NCBI GenBank assembly: GCA_023128855.1
Contig: JAGMDE010000004.1
Coordinates: 1-28,312 of the forward strand
DNA length: 28,312 bases
Reading direction: 5' to 3'
Origin: Thermoplasmatales archaeon
GTDB taxonomy: Archaea; Thermoplasmatota; E2; DHVEG-1
Position 1 is the first letter of the stretch; each line of letters begins with the position of its first letter. Positions 7,042 through 14,038 of the stretch are shown here, piece after piece. Below the pieces are notes generated by a model that saw only the letters and a list, made by a program, of their open reading frames with translations, was not told the DNA's origin and did no database searches. A program made the translations under genes and the position numbers.

Positions 7042-7140
7042 GATATTTCCCCCAATTATCCAATTATATAAACATATATGATATATAAATGTTTATAGCA
7101 TAATAGAAAAACAAATTTTAGATAAGATATGATATATTGA

Positions 7141-7290
7141 TCATTTTTTAGATTCTTTTTGTTTCCTTTCAGTTAATACAATTTCAATAAAATGTGTTCG
7201 ATTCCGGATATGTACACGGTCTACTTTACTGTCAATCCATTTTAGTAGTTCAGGGGGTAGTCGAATGGCAACATATTCTTTTTTTGGCAT
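7141..7290 (-). CDS. Ribbon-helix-helix transcriptional regulator
   Basis: This is a 49-residue reading frame, short enough to be missed by many gene callers. It starts MPKKEYVAIRLPPELLKWID, an RHH beta strand (EYVAIRLP) and first helix. A second helix with RNRTHFIEIVL follows, then a charged tail KQKESKK. This is the arrangement of CopG/Arc-type DNA-binding dimers. It is transcribed divergently from the recombinase, with 80-100 bp between the two starts, and that gap holds inverted repeats. I infer that it represses itself and the recombinase. Confidence 0.8.
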   Translation of the reverse strand: MPKKEYVAIRLPPELLKWIDSKVDRVHIRNRTHFIEIVLTERKQKESKK

Positions 7291-7371
7291 GTTTACACGG
7301 TTTTACAATATCACACAGTAAAATATAAATACTTGTATAACTATATCAACTTTTGTAAACTATTGTAAAAC
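7291..7371. promoter_or_regulatory. Divergent promoter/operator between RHH regulator and recombinase
   Basis: GTTTTACAATA (7300-7310) is the exact reverse complement of TATTGTAAAAC (7361-7371). Next to each lies a shorter copy: GTTTAC (7291-7296) mirrors GTAAAC (7355-7360). Between them is a TATA-like AAATATAAATAC (7321-7332) for the rightward recombinase gene. Paired inverted TTGTAAA(A)C sites flanking the promoter are what an autoregulating ribbon-helix-helix repressor would bind. Binding is inferred from position. Confidence 0.6.
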
Positions 7372-7386
7372 AATATATTGTTAGGA

Positions 7387-8748
7387 ATGGAAAAGAAAAA
7401 AATGCAAAAAGGAAACAAAGTTCGAGTTTATTTTGACAATAAATTCAACGGGATAAGAAAAGATATTACTATTATTGATCCTTTAGAAAATGCTATTAAA
7501 GGTTCAAACAATTCATATTCTACCAATTCACATGAATTGGTGGGAGGTGCTAAAGAAAATTGGAAACAAATTTTAGAGAATATATGCCAAAGATATATCG
7601 AACACCTAGAACCCCAGATGGTTGGGGAGGTCATGGGTGATCTGGAATATATAATAAAGAAAATTAATAGATTTAATTGCCCTATAACATTAAAATCTCA
7701 AGATTCAACATTCTTAGACGTCGCAGTATGGTCATATTTTCATAAGAGACTTTCAATATCAACTATCGAAAAGCGATTACGATATGCTAGATTCATGGAA
7801 AAACACTGCATGCCTGTTGATTTCAATAATCCTAGTTATGAAAACTTTCGTAGACATATGGACTATCGAGAAGAAATTGAACATGCAACACCAAATGCAC
7901 TTGTTCATGAATGGAAAACAATGAGGATGTTCTTAGAAGCATATGGAATACCAGTTTGGCCATATAAACCACCATATGTACCAAAACATAAGAGGAGAAC
8001 ACTACCTTTTCCAGACATTGTAAAACAATTTTTCACATATAAATATTCAAAGAACGAATACGAAAACGCGCTCTGTCAGTATCTGTTCTATCACAGCTTT
8101 TTTATTGGCTGGAGAATACCAAGTGAGATCTGTGAAATGACACTAGATGATGTGATTATTGACTCGAAAGGAAGAGGAACAATTACAATAACAGAAACAA
8201 AGAAACATAAAACAAAAAGAACGATATTACCAGAAAAACACATCTTAAGCTCTCAATCACATAAAAGCTTCAAAAACTGGATAGAAGTCTGGAGGCCTAA
8301 AGTAGCAAACAGCAAATCAGGAAATGCACTATATTTACAGCCAGATGGAAGACCGTTTACCGTACGACATCTTGGACATAAACTAAGTGAACATGGTAAA
8401 AAAATATGGCCATATTTTAGACCATATGACATGAGACATTGGTGTGCTGTCGCAAGACTAATAGAAACTAAAATACAAACAAAGCATTTTGAACCAATGA
8501 CTGTGAAAAACTGGCTTGGCCACGAGGAAATCAATACCACTGAAAACTACATTCACTACGCAGAAATGTACTATAATCAGCATCCAGTCAGCTGGATCCA
8601 TCATGCCCTCAGATCCCAAAAAATAAGGAGAGGAAAGCATGAAGGTTTACTGTGTAAAGCTCCAGAGAGAAATCAGCGATTTTTAGCAACTCTGCCGGTT
8701 TTTTCTCCTGTAAGCTGCAGTGGGCCTGCTGAGATTCGAACCACTTAA
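7387..8748 (+). CDS. int: Tyrosine recombinase / integrase of the array
   Basis: This protein has 453 residues from the ATG at 7387; an in-frame TTG at 7378 is an alternative start. The C-terminal catalytic domain shows the tyrosine recombinase residues. These are Arg243 (GWRIPSEICEM), a Lys in the beta hairpin (ETKKHKTKR, about 272-275), Tyr347-x-x-Arg350 (PYDMRHW), His379 (WLGHEE) and the nucleophile Tyr388 (TTENYIHY). Tyr in place of the usual first box-II His is seen in several archaeal integrases. The N-terminal 200 residues would hold the core-binding domain. The last codons (GPAEIRTT) are the translated attachment core, so recombination there would change the end of the protein. It likely catalyses insertion and excision of the units to its left. 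Confidence 0.85.
   Translation: MEKKKMQKGNKVRVYFDNKFNGIRKDITIIDPLENAIKGSNNSYSTNSHELVGGAKENWKQILENICQRYIEHLEPQMVGEVMGDLEYIIKKINRFNCPITLKSQDSTFLDVAVWSYFHKRLSISTIEKRLRYARFMEKHCMPVDFNNPSYENFRRHMDYREEIEHATPNALVHEWKTMRMFLEAYGIPVWPYKPPYVPKHKRRTLPFPDIVKQFFTYKYSKNEYENALCQYLFYHSFFIGWRIPSEICEMTLDDVIIDSKGRGTITITETKKHKTKRTILPEKHILSSQSHKSFKNWIEVWRPKVANSKSGNALYLQPDGRPFTVRHLGHKLSEHGKKIWPYFRPYDMRHWCAVARLIETKIQTKHFEPMTVKNWLGHEEINTTENYIHYAEMYYNQHPVSWIHHALRSQKIRRGKHEGLLCKAPERNQRFLATLPVFSPVSCSGPAEIRTT
8721..8742 (-). repeat. Core repeat D: 22-nt tRNA 3'-end fragment (attachment site)
   Basis: On the minus strand this reads GGTTCGAATCTCAGCAGGCC plus CA: a T-loop (TTCGAAT), the 3' half of a T-stem (CTCAG), an acceptor strand (CAGGCCC) and an A discriminator. 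Upstream of GGTTCGAA the tRNA match stops, so this is a fragment and not a gene. Its last 14 nt are the core shared with repeats A-C. The acceptor would pair with GGGCCTG at the tRNA 5' end. From memory this resembles euryarchaeal tRNA-Val, but that is unverified. Confidence 0.75.
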
Positions 8749-8775
8749 CAATTTACCATCAGCAAGATATAATAT

Positions 8776-9051
8776 GTTATATACAGACTTGATATTCGAC
8801 CATCTCTAAAGAAGAAATTAATAAAATTAGGAATGAAATCACCTACGCAAGCAGAAAATATCGCAAAGAAAACTGAAGAAATTATAAAAAATCCTAACAG
8901 ATATAAAAATTTAAAGGCTCCATTAAATAATTGTAAGAGAGTTCATATCGACAAGCATTTTGTTCTGACTTTTTCAATTGATGAAGAAACAAAAACAGTA
9001 GTTTTAGAAGATTATGAACATCATGATAAAATTTATAAAATTAAGAAATAA
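8776..9051 (+). pseudogene. RelE/StbE-type toxin remnant without an intact start
   Basis: The frame reads YRLDIRPSLKKKLIKLG, then NPNRYKNLKAPL, then RVHIDKHFVLTFSID and EDYEHHDKIYK. These are typical blocks of RelE/ParE-family ribonuclease toxins of about 85-90 residues. The frame is open from 8773 but has no ATG, GTG or TTG before the ATG at 8833, which would remove the first strand and helix. An ATG at 8774 lies one frame off and stops at once, so a one-base loss at the start is likely. No antitoxin gene is present on either side. It begins about 30 bp after core D, so its 5' end may have been damaged by recombination there. Confidence 0.55.
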
Positions 9052-9079
9052 ATTTTACCTGTAAAATGGAGAATTTTTT

Positions 9080-9158
<79 letters not shown>

Positions 9159-9311
9159 ATTTTTTATTGTAGATGTTCTGGCAAATAAAAAACCTATCTA
9201 AAATCTAATTGATTTTTTATTATCAGGTAAAATAGATAGATAAAAATATTTACATTAATCTTAAATTTTTCAATAAATTCATATACTAAAGTTTTGATTA
9301 CATTACTGGAC

Positions 9312-9461
9312 GTGGTGAAGATTAAGGTGGTGACCATTTACTTATTGAGTATTGTACTTTTTGTTCAGGGTATATTTTCAAAAGTATTTCGTAAGAAATC
9401 CTGGCTTGCTCAAATAGATGAAAATCTAAATGAATATAAGCTAAGAAGAGAAGGCTGGTAA
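9312..9461 (+). CDS. Small membrane-anchored protein, family S (copy 1)
   Basis: This is a 49-residue frame starting with GTG. It has a hydrophobic helix (VVTIYLLSIVLFVQGIF), a basic stretch (KVFRKKSW) and the tail LAQIDENLNEYKLRREGW. The tail matches that of the frame at 11832-11945 (QIDENL, then Y, LR and E at the same spacing), which argues that both are real. The stop lies 4 bp from the stop of the convergent flippase gene. An upstream TTAAAT at about 9261 could serve as TATA. No known family comes to mind. Its place at the edge of a glycan locus suggests a membrane-associated accessory role, but the function is unknown. Confidence 0.55.
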   Translation: MVKIKVVTIYLLSIVLFVQGIFSKVFRKKSWLAQIDENLNEYKLRREGW

Positions 9462-9465
9462 ATTA

Positions 9466-11076
9466 TTATTTTTTAGGGTCATCTTTTAACTCTGATGATA
9501 TATATTTAAGCATTTCTTTTGGTCGTAGCATATCTAAGAAGAATTTTAAATCATCTTTATTAAACTCTCTTAATATGAATAATACTGAAATATATATTAC
9601 AAGGCCTAATCCAGCAAACATTAGTAAGTGGTACCAATTAATAACCGGAAATAATGCTATTTGATATCCAAGGTAGTATAAAACTCCGCCCATAACTAGG
9701 CCTGCAATTATGTGACGTATCGTATGTGTTTGGAAGAGTTTTATTCCTGATAATCTTCTTGCTGCTATTCTTACTCCAAAAAAACTTACCAACGTTGATA
9801 TAGTGGTTGCAATTGCTGCTCCTGTTGGACCATTAATTCCTGCAAAGGAAAGAAGCCCATCTTTAGGTATAAATAAAAAATTTAGAACAATATTTGAAAT
9901 ACAAATAGCAAGTCCGATTTTTACTGTTATATCTGGTCTGTTCATACCACGTATTAAGGTTCCATATGGCCTATTAACACTAAAGATAAAAATGTATACC
10001 ATCATAACGAGAAGTACTGATGCTGCTGGAAGAAATGCGCTATCCAGCATTATATTGATTACTGGGTAAACAAAAACTATTACCACAATTAGTGGAGGAA
10101 TCACTACCATTGAAATATATCTTTCAGCTATATGCGTTAATTCTTTAATTTTTGGAATGTTATTAAACGAATGATATTCTGAAATCGTTGGGAAAAGAAC
10201 AGTACCAACTGCTAGATAAAGAATTGACATAATACCCAATATCATTTGAAAAGTAAAATAATATCCAACTTCAGTGTTAGTCCAAAAAAACCCTATCATA
10301 ATTTTATCTACGTTTAGGGAAATAATGCCGACTACTGAAAATAGCATTATTGGCATAGCATAGGAGAGATAGTTCTTAAATAAGTTCCAATCAGGTCTTT
10401 TAATCGGATATTTTCTAAGGAACCAAAAGGCAACAAAAAATTCTGCCATTATTGAAAACACATAGGTCATAGCTAAAGAGCCAACTGCGTGGTCTGCGAG
10501 GAATTGCTGGAGAGGTTGAAGGAACTCTGGCCAACTTACAGCTGGTGCGATACCTGCTATGTTAACTCCTGCTAGAGCAACGAGAATCACAAGTGGTGTT
10601 TTAACTCCTTCAAACAATTGCGGAATCTGTCGTTTTGCTATCTCTTTTCTACCTGCAAACGTAACAAGTGCTATCTGTAAAATATTTACAAAAACGTAGT
10701 ATATGATAAATACAACAATTACTGATTCTGTTGTTGCATCTGAGAAGTTTTTATCAAAAACATTTTTCCAGATGAATAAAGCTGCGAATACAATTGTTGC
10801 CATTAGTCCTGTAAGAAGTAATTTTATTGCAGCATATGTTCCTATACAGGTTCCTAAATCTTTTCCTTCTGAAATTCTTTTAACATGAGCCTGAGAAAAA
10901 CCAAGATCTGCTATAACATTGAATAATGCAACAAAGGACATTGCAAATCCGATAGTCCCAAGTGCTTCTGGTCCAAAATCACCCCAGATCTTTACTAGTA
11001 CAACTAATCCAATCCATCCAATGAATCTTGTAAAGAATGAGGATGCAACAATTAAGAATGACTTCCTAGCGATCAT
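9466..11076 (-). CDS. Wzx-like polysaccharide flippase (MOP superfamily)
   Basis: This 536-residue, very hydrophobic protein has about 12-14 predicted membrane helices. The N-terminus (RKSFLIVASSFFTRFIGWIGL) and a central SxNRPYGTLIRGMNRPD segment are typical of Wzx/RfbX lipid-linked oligosaccharide flippases, with a polysaccharide-biosynthesis C-terminal region. It would move a lipid-linked glycan across the membrane for the surface glycan built by the genes to its right. It is divergent from the methyltransferase gene at 11191, with a perfect palindrome in the gap. On the minus strand TTTAATATAATC about 30 nt upstream is a good TATA candidate. Its tail faces the small gene at 9312-9461. Confidence 0.85.
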   Translation of the reverse strand: MIARKSFLIVASSFFTRFIGWIGLVVLVKIWGDFGPEALGTIGFAMSFVALFNVIADLGFSQAHVKRISEGKDLGTCIGTYAAIKLLLTGLMATIVFAALFIWKNVFDKNFSDATTESVIVVFIIYYVFVNILQIALVTFAGRKEIAKRQIPQLFEGVKTPLVILVALAGVNIAGIAPAVSWPEFLQPLQQFLADHAVGSLAMTYVFSIMAEFFVAFWFLRKYPIKRPDWNLFKNYLSYAMPIMLFSVVGIISLNVDKIMIGFFWTNTEVGYYFTFQMILGIMSILYLAVGTVLFPTISEYHSFNNIPKIKELTHIAERYISMVVIPPLIVVIVFVYPVINIMLDSAFLPAASVLLVMMVYIFIFSVNRPYGTLIRGMNRPDITVKIGLAICISNIVLNFLFIPKDGLLSFAGINGPTGAAIATTISTLVSFFGVRIAARRLSGIKLFQTHTIRHIIAGLVMGGVLYYLGYQIALFPVINWYHLLMFAGLGLVIYISVLFILREFNKDDLKFFLDMLRPKEMLKYISSELKDDPKK

Positions 11077-11125
11077 AATTAATAGCCTAATTAAAAATTG
11101 ATTATATTAAATGAATGGAAAACTT

Positions 11126-11139
11126 AACTATCGATAGTT
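11126..11139. promoter_or_regulatory. Perfect 14-bp palindrome AACTATCGATAGTT
   Basis: The sequence is its own reverse complement. It sits mid-way between the divergent flippase and methyltransferase genes, upstream of both candidate TATA boxes (minus strand about 11105-11115; plus strand TTTAAA about 11171-11178). It could be an operator shared by both genes. No candidate regulator gene is adjacent. Confidence 0.4.
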
Positions 11140-11190
11140 TTTGACTCTATTTGCAAGGAAAAGATAAAATCTTTAAATTGTATAGTTGTT

Positions 11191-11829
11191 ATGGAGCTAG
11201 TTTACATGGATGATATCTCTGAAAATGTTTTTACTAATCAAAAACTCAAATATGATAGTAAAGAAAGATTTATCAGTTATTGGCATCAGCTAAATGAAAT
11301 TTTTAAATTGAAGCCAAGTAATGTCCTAGAGATAGGAATAGGATATGGGTTAACCTCTACATATTTAACAAATTCTGGAATAAATGTCGTAACCTTAGAT
11401 ATTAAAAAAGAATTCAATCCCGATGTCCATGGTAGTGTTTTAGAATTACCTTTTTGCAATGATTCTTTTGATGTAGTTGCATGCTTCGAAGTGTTAGAAC
11501 ATCTACCATTTCAAGAATTTGATAAGGCTCTAAAAGAAATAAAGCGTGTCACAAACTCATATGTTATTCTATCATTGCCTGATTTTAATCAAGTTTTCAG
11601 GATACTTATTCATCTTCCTCAAATTGGTGTTATAAAAAAACTTATTCCATTATCTTTTATAAAAGCCCCCTATCGTGGAGCACGTTCACATTATTGGGAG
11701 ATTGGTAAGAAAGGATATCCCGTAGATAAAATAATAAAAAATATTGAGGAGCAAGGGCTAAAAATTTGTAATACCTATAGGCTTTTTGATCATCCACGTC
11801 ATAGATTTTTTTTATTGAAAAAAATGTAA
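11191..11829 (+). CDS. Class I SAM-dependent methyltransferase
   Basis: This 212-residue protein has the methyltransferase-11-type core. Motif I is VLEIGIGYG (45-53), the acidic end of strand 2 is VVTLD (66-70), and motif IV is FDVVACFEVLEHLP (93-106). It transfers a methyl group from S-adenosylmethionine; context suggests a sugar or lipid-linked glycan as acceptor, which is inference. An ATG at 11206 could be the leaderless start given the TTTAAA near 11172. A small gene of family S follows 2 bp after the stop. The divergent flippase shares the upstream region. Confidence 0.75.
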   Translation: MELVYMDDISENVFTNQKLKYDSKERFISYWHQLNEIFKLKPSNVLEIGIGYGLTSTYLTNSGINVVTLDIKKEFNPDVHGSVLELPFCNDSFDVVACFEVLEHLPFQEFDKALKEIKRVTNSYVILSLPDFNQVFRILIHLPQIGVIKKLIPLSFIKAPYRGARSHYWEIGKKGYPVDKIIKNIEEQGLKICNTYRLFDHPRHRFFLLKKM

Positions 11830-11831
11830 TA

Positions 11832-11945
11832 ATGCCTTTATCAAAGATTTCAGGTCAACTATTTAGTAGATTCATTAAAAAATTCTTGCCAGAACAGATA
11901 GATGAAAACCTATTAAAATATGAACTTAGAATAGAAGACCGTTAA
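11832..11945 (+). CDS. Small protein, family S (copy 2)
   Basis: This is a 37-residue frame starting 2 bp after the methyltransferase stop and so co-transcribed with it. It reads MPLSKISGQLFSRFIKKFLP and ends EQIDENLLKYELRIEDR. The ending aligns with the end of the frame at 9312-9461: both have F-S-[KR], a basic cluster, QIDENL, Y, LR and E. Unlike copy 1 it lacks the long membrane helix and is a basic, probably amphipathic peptide. The stop is 5 bp from the convergent FkbM gene stop. It was judged real because of the shared ending and the tight operon spacing. Function unknown. Confidence 0.55.
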   Translation: MPLSKISGQLFSRFIKKFLPEQIDENLLKYELRIEDR

Positions 11946-11950
11946 TTTAT

Positions 11951-12949
11951 TCAATCTTTTATTTTTGCCTTCTCAAATAAAATATGTGGACAATTTTTAT
12001 TCATTAGTAACCAATCAAGTAGTTCTTCACTGTTCATATTTAAGAAACCATAATTATTTTCTATACCAAGTTTCTTATTAAAGAACATTAAAAAAGGATT
12101 CATATTACCATCTGATGTTAATATTTTTTCAGGTGGATCAAATATAACCAATTTAACTTTGTAGTCATTTTCTTTTAAAATTTTAAACATTTCTCTGATA
12201 TCTTTTTCGTCTATTAGATGTGGATGAATTTCCATTAAAATTTTTATATTATTTTTTAAACTTTTTTTCATACCTTTAATAATTTTATACTCATAACCCT
12301 CCACATCCATTCTGATTAAAGTTGGTATCTTTTTATCTTCAAGAAAAGTATCAATTGTTGATTCTATGATATCTTCCGTTCTAATAATTTCTTCATTTTT
12401 TATAGGTTTTAATGAACTCCAATTATGTTTGTATGCTATGTTTATTTTTGCATTTCTGTTTTTATCTCCTAATGCTAACTTAAATAATTCAACATTTTTT
12501 AAAGAATTAAGTTTGATGTTCTTACTGAGATAATTGAAGTTTTCAGATACTGGCTCTACGGCATATATTTTACCTTTACTTCCAACAATTTTTGATTCGA
12601 TCAATACATAGTAACCTTTATTTGCTCCGATATCAAGACAAATATCTCCATCTCTTAAAATATTAGAATTTTTTAAGTAATCTGTTAAATAAATCTCTCT
12701 TTTATTCCTTAAAAATAATTCTTTCGAGAGTCCTAAGTCATTTTTTATATCTAACATCATTTTAAAGTTATCAATTTTTTTTATAACAATTCTAGAACTC
12801 CTTTTTCTTAAAAAATAATTGATCTTTGAACCCAAAGGTCCACGTATAATTGTTCTGATTGTTAATTCATACATTACTTTATAAAATAATTTTATGACCC
12901 CCTCTTTTTTTATCACTTTAAATGTTCTATAAAATAAGTTATTTCTCAT
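11951..12949 (-). CDS. FkbM-family methyltransferase
   Basis: This 332-residue protein has a C-terminal FkbM domain. Motif I is ICLDIGANKGYYV (103-115), then KIYAVEPVSENF (about 127-138), and later LIRMDVEGYEYKIIKGM with EIHPHLI. These are the standard blocks of FkbM methyltransferases, which often methylate sugar hydroxyls in glycan loci. The first 95 residues are basic and lack a clear domain. It is the most downstream gene of the minus-strand glycosyltransferase run, 59 bp after the preceding gene. Confidence 0.8.
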   Translation of the reverse strand: MRNNLFYRTFKVIKKEGVIKLFYKVMYELTIRTIIRGPLGSKINYFLRKRSSRIVIKKIDNFKMMLDIKNDLGLSKELFLRNKREIYLTDYLKNSNILRDGDICLDIGANKGYYVLIESKIVGSKGKIYAVEPVSENFNYLSKNIKLNSLKNVELFKLALGDKNRNAKINIAYKHNWSSLKPIKNEEIIRTEDIIESTIDTFLEDKKIPTLIRMDVEGYEYKIIKGMKKSLKNNIKILMEIHPHLIDEKDIREMFKILKENDYKVKLVIFDPPEKILTSDGNMNPFLMFFNKKLGIENNYGFLNMNSEELLDWLLMNKNCPHILFEKAKIKD

Positions 12950-13008
12950 TTCTACATACCATCAAGACCTATATTAACAATCGGCCATATAGAATTATGT
13001 CTCTATCT

Positions 13009-14022
13009 TCATTTTTTTACTAAACTTCGAATAGTTGCAACCAATCCTTTCTCCCTTCTATCTTTTGGAAACTTTTGAACAATTCTTACCCTTGCTTTTT
13101 TTCCTAACTCATCTGGTTTATTTAAAGCCTTTTTTATCGCATTTGCCGTTTCTAATACATTTCCAAAACTAACATAAAATCCTGTATCTCCAATTGCACT
13201 GGGGATACCACAATATTTCGTACCTATAGGAATACATTCACATAGCATACCCTCGCAAAGTGCATTTGGCAGCCCCTCGTATCTTGATAATTGACAGAAA
13301 ATTTTTGCTTTCTGATAAAACTCTAATAACTCTTCATCTGATACAAATCCTGTGAATTCAACATTTGATGGTGCAATTGATTTTAATTGATTTATTGAAT
13401 CATCTACATGTTTTCCTACAAGAACAAATTTAACATCAGGAAAATATCTTGCTGCTTTGACAAACGTTTTAAATCCTTTTCTTTCAACTATTGTGTTATT
13501 TACAGCACCAACTGTTAATACAATATTTTCTTTTTCTCCTTTAGGTTTCCAATAATTAGGATCATATCCTGTGGGAAGATAGTCGATATTTTCTCCGCTT
13601 ATTTTTGCATTTTTTATTGCATCCTCTTTTAATGAAGGATCTACAACCAAAACTTTATTTGCATATTTTAAAACAAACTTAGCACGTATTTTTTTAAACC
13701 AGCTATAATTAAATTGTCCATATTCTATATCTGGAACATAAGCTACATCAAATCCGCCAGCGATAACAATAGATGGTTTTTTAAATAATTTAGATAGGAA
13801 GATAATTGGGGCAAAGCGATAATGGGCAAACCATAAATAAAGTAAATCAACTTCATTTTTTAGTAGAATTTTTAGTATTTTTAGGTAAAAACTTTTATCA
13901 CCTGCTTTAGTTAAAGTTACAACATTAAAGTGTTTTTTTAAGATTTTTTCATCATTATCCATAAACGATTGGCTGGGCCAAGGTAGTATTAATAAAACCT
14001 TATTTTTTTTATTATCATTCAT
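13009..14022 (-). CDS. GT-B glycosyltransferase (family 4 type)
   Basis: This 337-residue protein has a glycosyltransferase family 4 C-terminal half: VLTVGAVN near 168, FVLVGKH, VEFTGFVSDEELLEFY, and the E-x7-E donor site in YEGLPNALCEGM. The N-terminal half is the acceptor-side Rossmann fold. It transfers a sugar from a nucleotide donor onto the growing surface glycan, probably at the cytoplasmic membrane face. It lies 16 bp downstream of the next glycosyltransferase, in one operon. Confidence 0.8.
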   Translation of the reverse strand: MNDNKKNKVLLILPWPSQSFMDNDEKILKKHFNVVTLTKAGDKSFYLKILKILLKNEVDLLYLWFAHYRFAPIIFLSKLFKKPSIVIAGGFDVAYVPDIEYGQFNYSWFKKIRAKFVLKYANKVLVVDPSLKEDAIKNAKISGENIDYLPTGYDPNYWKPKGEKENIVLTVGAVNNTIVERKGFKTFVKAARYFPDVKFVLVGKHVDDSINQLKSIAPSNVEFTGFVSDEELLEFYQKAKIFCQLSRYEGLPNALCEGMLCECIPIGTKYCGIPSAIGDTGFYVSFGNVLETANAIKKALNKPDELGKKARVRIVQKFPKDRREKGLVATIRSLVKK

Positions 14023-14038
14023 TGTATCTTACCTTTTT

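Larger units (their letters stand above)
1133..8734. mobile_element. Cassette-like array at a tRNA-derived core site, with its own tyrosine recombinase
   Basis: Four directly oriented copies of TGGGCCTGCTGAGA (1133, 2600, 3711, 8721) divide this stretch into units of 1,467, 1,111 and 5,010 bp. The first two carry one gene each; the last carries the recombinase. Cargo genes are unrelated and point in both directions. The two single-gene units have matching left ends and matching right ends. Tyrosine recombinases of archaeal integrative elements commonly use the 3' end of tRNA genes as attachment sites. The inferred picture is repeated site-specific insertion at one core, giving tandem units that could excise one by one. 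Mobility itself is not demonstrated. Confidence 0.65.

Noticed and set aside
1133..8734. Classical bacterial-type integron
   Set aside because: The repeats lack the attC GTTRRRY/RYYYAAC boxes and long imperfect hairpin, cargo faces both ways, and the recombinase follows the archaeal tRNA-site pattern. The similarity is in layout only.
9159..9311. Possible RNA gene or element in the AT-rich gap after the tRNA
   Set aside because: Only a 7-bp CTATCTA/TAGATAG inverted repeat and TATA-like stretches are visible, too little to call.
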